From Fonsecaea monophora (lineage: Eukaryota > Ascomycota > Eurotiomycetes > Chaetothyriales > Herpotrichiellaceae), in assembly GCF_001642475.1 (NCBI RefSeq), contig NW_019174011.1, positions 62,001 through 126,000 on the forward strand: a stretch of DNA of 64,000 nt, given 5' to 3'. The notes below the pieces were generated by a model. The model did no database searches. It had not been told where the DNA came from and saw only the letters and a list, made by a program, of their open reading frames with translations. The translations under genes and the position numbers were made by a program. Shown here piece after piece: positions 56,100 to 64,000 of the stretch (its first letter is position 1; every line of letters begins with the position of its first letter).

Positions 56100-58121
56100 T
56101 CAAGCTTCCGGTTCAGATTCGGAGTCGGATTCAGAGGATCTCCAATCTACTGGCAGCTCTGGAATTTCCGAAGGAAAAATGACCTCGGGCACATGGTTCC
56201 GGTTCAGCTCCTCCTGCTCCTCCGGGGTCAAAGCTTTGAAAGCGAGTCGGCCGCGATAGCGAATCTCATGACGGAGCTGTACCAAGAGTTTGAGGCCGAT
56301 TCGACGCGGTGTCCAGGGCGGGAGGGCCATGGGGAGCCAAACCCCGTGGAAAGGCGGCGGGGTTACTCGTCGCCGGAAGCTCTGCAGGTTGCGGATCGCA
56401 AGGACAACAGCCCTGCATCCGGGGCAGCATCTTCTCGAGACACCCAGCATGTCGCGACCGGCCTGGAGCTTGCCAATGACTTGCGGGCAGACCACTATGT
56501 CGCGAGACCTGAGACACTGGGATATTGTTTCGGGACTCGGGTACGCGCATCCGAATACCCAGGGGAGCGTCAGGGCGTGCAGCGTGAGCAGCATCGTCTC
56601 ACAGTGGACAGCGCCCGTGAATTCCGCCTCGTCCAGATCGCCGTGTCCGTTCCGCTCCAGCCACATTGTCAAAGCCCTGCGACTGGTCTCGGAACGCCAC
56701 ACGAGTTCTTCCAGTTCCTGCCGAACGTTGCACAGGTCGCGGGAGCCTCGATCCCAGGGTGCGACCCTGAACTCGATCGTGTGGACCTTGGCCAGGGGGA
56801 CCACTTGCCTCAAAGACTTGGACCTCCATGTCCGAGACGGCGCCCACATGTGAATGTCCCGGGCGGCGTCCTGCTGAGAAAGCAGGAGCTGCAGCCACTG
56901 GAGGCACGCGTTGGACCAGTCCCAAGTGCACCCGTCCTCGATCTCTTTCAGGGTGACGAAGTGTTCCCCCTCCAGGTGGGGACTGGCTTGTTCGATCCCT
57001 GGCTCGGAGCCCGGGTGAGCGTCGTCCTTGAGCTCGCATATGCGGGCCACCCACTTGAGTGTGAGGCGGATCTGTTCTCGAAAGCGGGCTACAAAGGCCC
57101 ACAGGAAACGCATTATGCCCTCCAGAGCATGGATGGCTTTGCTGAAGGCCGCCCTATCATCGGATGCCTGTCCGGCCCAAGGAGGCTGACATAACTTAGC
57201 ACGATTCAGCGCCTTCTCTATACCTCGCAAGAGCGTGCATAGAGCCCCGTAAAAGAAGCGAGGTGCGTTATACTCGCTACTTTCAGATTGCTTGTGATCG
57301 GCCTTGCTGATGAGCTCAAGCTTCCTAAGAAAGGTTTTGAGCTCTGGCTTGTTGCCCTTGGGGAGAGGGGCAACACCGTTAAACCGCTCCTCGTTGGCCT
57401 GGGGGCCCGTGAGTTTATCCACCGCCTCGGCGAACGAGGCTGGTATCTCTTCGTCCTCGTCCTCGTACCGGAGACGGAAGACCGCGTAGAAGTTTCGAGC
57501 CCTCGCTCCAAAGTCAAATCGCTCCTGTAGTCGCTTCCGCCCGACACAGGTCATGAAAACTGTGAAGTCCTCCCAGGCCTTGTGCTGCGCTTCTTGGCCG
57601 ATCTGCCTCGGGGCGTGCTTCAGCAGTGTCAGGGTCAGCTGGACGGTGAGGGCCGGAGGGACGTCGCCGCCATGTTTCCCTAGGAGGTCGAGAAGGGATG
57701 GTAGAGGGTCTTGCACAAAATCGGGAGGGACCGTGTAGCGCGTGAATCCCACCCTGCATCTTTCACCCTTGGAAACGGTGGGCTCCCTGAGGTCGGTCTG
57801 AACATTCCCCTCCAGTGACCGTTGGGCGCCTCCAGCGAAGAGAGTAAGCCCGCGGCCGGTGAACCCACCAGGCAGGATTGCAATCGCCTCTGAGCCTCCA
57901 CCGTCGACAGACCGCAGGCAGCTGTTCAGAAGCTTATGTTGGGAGTTCTGTTGTGCCTCCGCTGCCTCTGAACAGATACTTGCGCTGAAGTTGACATGTG
58001 CCTTGCCGCCTTCAGCCAGCCTCTGTGTCCAAGAGAGGATCTGTGTCAAGGTGCGAATGGTGCGATGCTCCTCCTCACTGAGGAAATCACGTGCGAAATC
58101 AAGCTTCTGCTGGGTAGACAT
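56100..58121 (-). CDS. Large protein with deaminase-like HxE...CPGC signature
   Basis: 673 aa in one exon. The open frame extends upstream only with TTG; the first ATG is at 58121. The C-terminal third carries the zinc-site pattern of the cytidine deaminase fold: H506-C-E508 (AVHCETMLLTLHA) and, 57 residues on, C566-P-G-C569 (RRCCPGCRAVVLAI). Order and spacing agree with the fungal proteins grouped as the OTT_1508-like deaminase family, known mainly from comparative genomics. The N-terminal 430 residues are helical and unrecognised, containing WxxxxxF-rich helices and HVNFSASICSEA. The C-terminus is acidic and Ser-rich. The coding region is GC-rich compared with its flanks and without introns, which may point to a lineage-specific or acquired gene. 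The substrate (nucleotide, nucleic acid or other) is unknown, and the assignment rests on motifs alone. Confidence 0.72.
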   Translation of the reverse strand: MSTQQKLDFARDFLSEEEHRTIRTLTQILSWTQRLAEGGKAHVNFSASICSEAAEAQQNSQHKLLNSCLRSVDGGGSEAIAILPGGFTGRGLTLFAGGAQRSLEGNVQTDLREPTVSKGERCRVGFTRYTVPPDFVQDPLPSLLDLLGKHGGDVPPALTVQLTLTLLKHAPRQIGQEAQHKAWEDFTVFMTCVGRKRLQERFDFGARARNFYAVFRLRYEDEDEEIPASFAEAVDKLTGPQANEERFNGVAPLPKGNKPELKTFLRKLELISKADHKQSESSEYNAPRFFYGALCTLLRGIEKALNRAKLCQPPWAGQASDDRAAFSKAIHALEGIMRFLWAFVARFREQIRLTLKWVARICELKDDAHPGSEPGIEQASPHLEGEHFVTLKEIEDGCTWDWSNACLQWLQLLLSQQDAARDIHMWAPSRTWRSKSLRQVVPLAKVHTIEFRVAPWDRGSRDLCNVRQELEELVWRSETSRRALTMWLERNGHGDLDEAEFTGAVHCETMLLTLHALTLPWVFGCAYPSPETISQCLRSRDIVVCPQVIGKLQAGRDMLGVSRRCCPGCRAVVLAIRNLQSFRRRVTPPPFHGVWLPMALPPWTPRRIGLKLLVQLRHEIRYRGRLAFKALTPEEQEELNRNHVPEVIFPSEIPELPVDWRSSESDSESEPEA

Positions 58122-58862
58122 TTTGTATGATTGTATCGTGTCGACGTGGATGTGTATGGAGAGAGATGGTGGGACTTGGTTGTACAAGGCTGAGAACCCC
58201 TTACAAGACGAAAGCGTGAGGAGGGTCTAGAGGCGTCGGCTCTTTGTGGTGGAGACAAGGAGTCCTTTGGGTTCAGTCTATGGCTGTTCGTGTGTAGAAG
58301 ATGAGCTTGACACCAGATGTAAGGGGTAGATGCCGTAGTCACGCAAGGGCCACTGGCCATTTGTATGCGAGGAGGGCGTTGTGTGGATCGAAGAATGTCC
58401 TCCTGAAGGTCCTCAAGCGGAAAGCCACTTTGCACTTTGCAGCCCATCGACTCTTGACGGTGAGTGGGACGCAGGCGATGCCATACATGCTGGAGGTCAG
58501 ATACCGTAATCGCTCAAGGGGACGAGGTCCTCAAACCATGAACCAGCAGGACAAGAAAGTGCGAAGCACGACAGCCATTTGCAGCCAGGGAAGAAGGAGT
58601 CAGAGTAAGACTCTGCCAAAAGTCAAGTAGTACGAACCAAGAAGAATCTTTTATTGTAGAGACCAGAAGCTGCAAAGTCTCTCTGGTAACATCTGCTGAC
58701 TGCGACGAAGGCGTGGTAGACACCGGGTATCAGCTCGGATGAGGTCTTGACCAACACCGCACCGTGGGTTCAACCTGTCCTAGATGGAGCATTTCCGCAG
58801 CCGCTATCCATTCAGGTTGTCCAAGCTCCTGTCCTCGCGGTTTCTGCACCAATCTCCGTTTC
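58122..58862. other. Intergenic, promoter of the deaminase-like gene
   Basis: 741 bp between two leftward genes. A direct repeat, in which a TGCCGTAGTCACGCAAGGG-like string near 58330 recurs as ACCGTAATCGCTCAAGGGG near 58502, suggests an old local duplication. No gene is seen. Confidence 0.45.
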
Positions 58863-59441
58863 TCAGAGCGACTCGTTGGTCCACTGACTGCTGAACGCAA
58901 CTCCACTGCGAACGAAGAGCTGCGTGATCGGGCACCGGCGCTCGGACTCGGCGACAAAATGCCTGAACTTTGGATCATCATTGCCGCCTTTGATGTCGGT
59001 TTGGACTTTGACTGTCAACACGACTTTCTCCCAGTTCGGGTTGCCCTGTTCGCCGTTGACCAACACCGCGGTGGGCAGGATGCCCTCGACCGCGACGTCC
59101 CATTGCCCAACCTTGATCTTGTGGTCCTTAGCAACCACGGATCCAGTCACCTGGGTACAGGAGCCTAGACTGGCCAGTGAGTAGGATACGGGTGACGGCG
59201 ACGAATCGTTTCCTCCCAGAACTTGGTAGGTGTCGGTCAGGATCTTGTATGGTTTGCCCTCTACCTCGATAGTTTGTTGCGTGCCGGTGCCTCGACCATG
59301 GATTCGCACTGGGAGGCTCTGAAGCACAGATGCAGAGCCAGAGAACTGGCGGAAAGCGACCAGCGGACATCGAAGAGGGGAGTGTGTCTGTCGTACGCTG
59401 AGGGTGCGACTCGCTGCTGCTGCGATCCGACTTTGGAACAT
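58863..59441 (-). CDS. OsmC/Ohr-family protein, probably mitochondrial
   Basis: 192-aa single-exon protein. The first ATG is at 59441; the open frame upstream starts with TTG. Residues 1-40 (MFQSRIAAAASRTLSVRQTH and on) are rich in Arg, Ala and Ser with no acidic residue, a typical mitochondrial presequence. The OsmC/Ohr core follows: GTQQTIEVEGKPYKILTDT, then SPVSYSLASLGSC with C95, and the second conserved C170 in RRCPITQLF. In bacteria these two cysteines reduce organic hydroperoxides using lipoylated proteins, so a mitochondrial site, where lipoyl proteins reside, makes sense. The loop LGGNDSSPSPV matches the G-GxxxGxxP region only loosely. Peroxidase activity is therefore probable rather than certain. 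Confidence 0.9.
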   Translation of the reverse strand: MFQSRIAAAASRTLSVRQTHSPLRCPLVAFRQFSGSASVLQSLPVRIHGRGTGTQQTIEVEGKPYKILTDTYQVLGGNDSSPSPVSYSLASLGSCTQVTGSVVAKDHKIKVGQWDVAVEGILPTAVLVNGEQGNPNWEKVVLTVKVQTDIKGGNDDPKFRHFVAESERRCPITQLFVRSGVAFSSQWTNESL

Positions 59442-60573
59442 GCTGACAACTTTCAAGTTGGTGGTCTAGTATTCACAGTATAGATGGCGCCTCAAGTCTC
59501 TCGTTGGGTTGCGACGTATTGCTTAGATGGGAAACAAGAAGGCTGACAGCAAAAGACCTTTGACCCGAGCAGAGCAGGGGTATCCCTATCCGTGAGTTAT
59601 ATGGATCACTCTTCTTGGGCCCGAATTATGTCCGTGTAAACCTCCTCTTAGAAGTTTTGTCCTGCTATATGATATTGCGCCATTTCATGTGCTGATGGCG
59701 AGGTTAATGGCTTACTTGGCGGATTGGCACAGTGGGTGGCAAGGCTGGGATTCTTGAGAATCAAATGGTAGAGCTCTGGGAAAACAAGACAAGGCTGGTA
59801 CTAAGATCTGACACAAGAGACACAGCAAACCTAGACTCAAGTCCCTCTAGTTTTTGAGAGTCAATATGACCGCCGAGAAGGAAACATCCGGGGAATTGTT
59901 GCGCCTTATGCTGACATTGCCACAGCCTCGTGGGTTTCTGGAGATTTACGGGGTAAACAAGGCGAGATGGTTCGGAATTCACTTAAGCTTCAAAGAGTGA
60001 GTGATACAGCTGCTTTTCCCGATATTACTAAAAGTACAGTACAACTACAGAGAGCCCTTGTTGGCTTGCGTGCTTGCTCTTCCTCTTCATCTCTGGCCTC
60101 GGTTCACACAAGCCGGCACTGAACACCGGCGAAGGGCGACCGGCAAACTGCGAATCTTTTAGGTAAGAGAACGGGGGTTGCGCACGGCATTGCGCCATCT
60201 CTCCCTTGCAAAGCTTACTTTACTATGCCTCTTTCACATCCCCTCGTACAAAGTAACTTGGTATAATATATTTCTACCCAATTGGCCCTGCGGAGCAATT
60301 CACAGCGAGCGACCTCGGTCGCATCCTCCCGCAAATGGATGATCCTTACAAGTACATACGACGCCACCGGGATCCCGGCACACAGAGCGGCAGAATAGCA
60401 TGAAGAATTGTCTGGGGTAAGTACGAGGTAGAAGCTAAGAGTATTCAACTTTTACTTTTTCCATTTTCAAACGTTATGCCTTCAGTGGAGAGCAGGTCCA
60501 GTCCTTGACCTTTGGCCACCCGCTTACAAGCTGGATGAAGACGTTTGCCTGACAGAGACACACTCTTCACACC
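59442..60573. other. Divergent intergenic region
   Basis: 1.1 kb between the OsmC-type gene (leftward) and the MFS gene (rightward). No gene or strong motif is seen. Confidence 0.55.
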
Positions 60574-62031
60574 ATGCTTGTTCGCCCCGACGAAAAGAAT
60601 GACGAAGACCTGTCGTCGTCCTCCATAAGTCCACAGAATGCCTGGGATGCCTCGGAAAAGACACCAGGCACGCCAATTGCAGAAGCCGAGGATCACGTCT
60701 CACAACAAGAGCCTCCTCAGCAGCAGACCTTTGTACCTCCCAACGGAGGGTTTGAAGCGTGGTTGTTGGTCTTTGCGGGTTTCCTGGTCTTTGCCAATGT
60801 CTGGGGCATCGTGAGCACATTTGGCGCCTTTCAAGCATTCTTCATCAGAGACCTGCTCGCCAACGAGTCGGCGTCGGCGATATCATGGATCGGTAGCGTC
60901 CAGGCGTTCCTGGTCGTCTTCACGGGCGTCTTTGGCGGCCCCCTGTTCGACCGCGGCTATCTCAGGTCGCTCGTCTTTGTCGGTTGTTTCCTGACCGTCT
61001 TCGGCATGATGATGACCAGTCTGGCCAGGTCCTACTACCAAGTCTTCCTGGCCCAGGGTGTTTGTGTCGGCCTGGGGGCGGGACTCTCGTATGTGCCGAC
61101 TTTGGCGCTCATCTCGATCTTCTTCACCACCAGACGGCCCATCGCGGTCGGGGCTGCGGCGGTGGGCTCGAGCGTGGGCGGCGTCATCTTTCCCATCATG
61201 TTCCGCCAACTACAGCCACGGATTGGGTATGGCTGGACCGTCCGCTGTATTGCCTTTATCAACTTGGCTTTCGCAGTGCTCATCTGCCTGATTCTCGGCA
61301 GACATAAGAAAGAGGGGTCCACTCAAGCACGGTCTCTCTGGGATCTGACGGCGATCCGGGAGCCCGTCTTTCTCTCCTGGGTCGCCTCCTTGTTCTTTTT
61401 GTTTTTGGCCTACTATATCCCCCTGTTCTTCATTGTATCTTGGGCACGATGGGTCTTGGACACGTCGGAAGACATGTCTTTCTATATGCTCGCCATCTTG
61501 AATGGTGGATCTTTCCTCGGCCGCACGTTCCCATACCTTCTGGGTCAACGGGTCAAGCCCATCTACACTTTGATCTTCTCCGCCGTCCTCGGCACCGTGC
61601 TCATCTTCTCCTGGATCGCCATCCACAGTTCGGCCGCGTTTATTGTTTGGTGTGTCCTCTGGGGATTCGTCGCCGGGGTCTTGGTGACGGCACCGACCTC
61701 GACGATGCCGCATCCCGTGATATCACCAAATCTGGGGGTGATTGGCACCAGGATGGGAATGGGCTGGGTAAGTCGCCTTTTGTCTCTTCGTACCTCTGCC
61801 CCAAATTCGGACAAGCTTTCGCACCGATACTGGCACTAACTCGACATCCAGAGTGCCGGAGCCGTTGGGTCTATCATCGGCTCACCCATCGCTGGAGCCC
61901 TTGCAAACGTCGCCGCGGGAAAGTTTCTCCACGCGCAGATATTTGTTGGTGTGGTCATGGCAGCAGGGGCGATTTTCTTGATCCCAGTGCTGATTGCGAT
62001 CGAGAGGCATGATCGGAAATCTAAACGATGA
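60574..62031 (+). CDS. Monocarboxylate-type MFS transporter, two exons
   Basis: 457-aa transporter of the MCT/MCH branch of the major facilitator superfamily. Exon 1 is 60574-61767, the intron 61768-61851 (84 nt, GTAAGT, CACTAAC branch site, TCCAG), exon 2 61852-62031; the join reads GMGW-SAGAVGSIIGSPIAGAL. A disordered Ser/Pro/Gln-rich N-terminus of about 55 residues leads into NGGFEAWLLVFAGFLVFANVWGIVSTFGAF, the family's TM1 signature. Twelve hydrophobic segments can be counted across both exons. A short charged loop (GRHKKEGSTQARSLWDLTAI) separates the halves. Yeast members of this group carry riboflavin or have unknown cargo, and many filamentous relatives sit in metabolite clusters. No cluster enzymes are visible here, so the substrate is open. 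Confidence 0.93.
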
Positions 62032-64000
62032 TCTTGGCCATCTTTTGTTTGTCGAATATTTTCAGTTGAGCGTTACTGTAACGGCGCATTATATTGGAGT
62101 TGCATTTTTGGTGTTGTTGAGTCTTGCTCATGTCAGGATCTAACTCGAATCATCACCCTGCATGAAGGGCGCTGGAACAGTGTGCCGATAACCAAGGTTG
62201 GGGATAGCAATGAGGATAGGAGTCGAAGTCTCGAGGCCAGACTAAGTCCACGGAGCGGAGCTTGACGACCAGGACTGGGAATTTACTGTGCTGCTGTTGA
62301 AGTACATGTGGCCTTACAAGATCAGGAGGGGTGTCCGCAGGAACAGGAAGTTCTTTGCTAGCAATAGGGTGAGGGATGGGAGCTGATGAGTTCCCATGGA
62401 AGAAGTAGCACATCATGGCCGATGAGTCTGATTCTTCTCGACAGAGGAGAACTACACATCTCTCCTGTCTGTTCAAGCCTTGGGATCCGCCCTTTCGATC
62501 GCACAATGTCTATCCCGTGGCTATCTAACAACTTGAACACTGCTGGAGGACTTCCCTTGAGGTATCAGGAACAGATACGGCAAAGACCAGCATCCTGGAC
62601 GGAATACTTCCCTTACGAGCGTACCACCTCACGGACCTGCGTCCTAAATGGCATAGCTTGAGAACAAGTAGATGGGAGAAAGAGAGAGATCGACAGCCTT
62701 TCAGCTAACACTGAACAACCCATCCCCTGATGAACTTCTGCCTTGCGGCCCTTTCTGCAGCCGCTTTCATGGCATCAAGTAGCATCGCACTGTCGCACTG
62801 ACAACCCTAGTCCCTGCAGCTATGTACACTAAAGGGTGTTGTGATTCAAGGGCATCGAGAATCCTGGGGACTTGTGAGCTGTCTGCTCGCAGGCTCAGGT
62901 CCATATCTATTGGCGTGGTGATTAAAGTCCGAAGAAAGGTGGTCACCATGACACCACAACTGCGCTACCTACTCGTAGCGAGCTGGGTGGATGAGGGGCC
63001 CCCCGGTGCCCCGTTAGGTAGCCGCCAAGGTCGCACTAGGCGTCAGTTTGCGCCCCGGGCCACTTCCGCGATCAGGCTGAGTTAGGCGACGCAAAAGCTT
63101 CTCGTGACCAAAACAATTGTTTGCTAGTTGTTCTCCGATGGTGTTTCTCACCACGAGGCAGCCCAAACCCGTCCGAATTAGAACACCAAACACATCCAAA
63201 AGAGGTTCAACTTGTCCACAGTGCGACTATAAGACTCGATGCTCGCCAAGCAGACAGAGCACCCGAGCGAACGAACCTTTCCCAATTCCATCCCTCAAGC
63301 CCACGATGGCTTTACACGGCAAGTCCTTGCCTAGCAGAATTAGCCAGGCAGAAATTGGCGAGAGCGGAGAACCCACGAGATATGAGTAGTGCGAGTAGGC
63401 TGAAGATCCTTGCAAAAACATGGCGGCCACGGCAGAGTCTACTTCTATACTAAGGCTGAGTTTCATTTCCCTCCTGGAGATGGGATGCTCCCCTGCCACC
63501 TTAGTCCATGCAAAAACATCGGCTGCCGGTGCTCAAGGTGTGGGAGGACACTTTCCCTCATGTCTTCTGCTGTCAGCAAATCGACGAATCAATCGAGATG
63601 CCCGGATGCCCTTGCAGGGACACAACACCTTTGCAAGTGTTTCAGGGGATTGCAACGTGGTCTCGTATCTGGCCGGGGTTGACGTCTTTACCGTCTAGGG
63701 AAATGATCGAATTGCGCCTTTTCTGTTTAAAGCGTAGCAGATGAGCTTTGGCGTCCACTAGCCACCTGAATCACACCTTCTGCGAGCAACCATCACCACC
63801 ATCACCACGGACATCTTCCCTGTTAATCTTCGTCTGTACGCAGTCTGCTTCCTGGCCTCAGCATCCCCTGAATCCCCGCCCCATTCCTTGCAGGTCCGGC
63901 GCATGTGGCTTTTCGAGACGACCAGTGATTGTCTGAAGAAAACGCCGTCTGGGAAGGCCACGAACTTCCGGTGTGGGATGGCCGGAAGTAACAGATCACT
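62032..64000. other. Intergenic to window end, no gene seen
   Basis: About 2 kb with only short frames that lack recognisable domains. A gene beginning outside the right edge cannot be excluded. Confidence 0.5.

Noticed and set aside
55821..57194. 457-codon plus-strand ORF
   Set aside because: It lies antisense to the deaminase-like gene; it is kept open by that gene's GC-rich codon use and shows no domain.
1..64000. Secondary-metabolite cluster
   Set aside because: Two MFS transporters, a Zn2Cys6 factor and a GST are present, but there is no polyketide synthase, NRPS, terpene synthase or P450, and housekeeping genes are interspersed.

Overview
The window is nuclear DNA of a filamentous ascomycete (Pezizomycotina). 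The evidence is short introns (mostly 45-85 nt, with CTAAC-type branch points), gene spacings of about 0.5-8 kb, and a gene set typical of moulds: a FlbA/Sst2-type RGS protein, a fused 3-isopropylmalate dehydratase, a Zn2Cys6 transcription factor, an RTA1-family membrane protein and two major-facilitator transporters. I see no bacterial operons, rRNA, convincing tRNA, CRISPR array or intact transposon. The genus cannot be fixed from sequence alone.

Layout. 0-9 kb: a GNAT acetyltransferase (-), a small basic two-exon protein (-), an MscS-type mechanosensitive channel with an EF-hand (+), and a doubtful Ser/Gly-rich ORF (-). 9-13.8 kb: a gene-free tract rich in microsatellites and palindromes. 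13.8-22.3 kb: an MFS transporter with a very long central loop and the Mediator subunit Med12/Srb8, both (-). 24.6-31.4 kb: an unknown 529-aa protein, a Zn2Cys6 regulator, an RTA1-family protein and a glutathione S-transferase, all (-). 32.4-41.5 kb: coatomer beta' (nine exons including a 13-nt microexon, +), a free-standing class III nucleotide cyclase with a presequence-like N-terminus (-), and 3-isopropylmalate dehydratase (+). 41.5-49.7 kb: gene-poor, with one probable coding relic. 49.7-62 kb: a FlbA-like RGS protein (+), Cdc73 of the Paf1 complex (+), a large protein with an HxE/CPGC deaminase-like signature (-), an OsmC/Ohr-type protein with a presequence (-), and a monocarboxylate-type MFS transporter (+).

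How the genes relate. Most are independent housekeeping genes: transcription (Med12, Cdc73), COPI traffic (beta'-COP), leucine synthesis, and G-protein signalling (FlbA). The Zn2Cys6 regulator, RTA1 protein and GST lie in tandem on one strand and could form a local stress or detoxification group; this is inferred from position only. The items most worth a second look are the free-standing cyclase, the deaminase-like protein, the microexon next to a GC-AG intron in the coatomer gene, the 190-bp fold-back at 38 kb, and the recurring palindromes TACCTAGGTA and TACGAGTCACTCGTA.

Gene models were built by hand from splice signals, reading frame and family conservation. Several naive ORF starts are not ATG, so starts were moved to real ATG codons.
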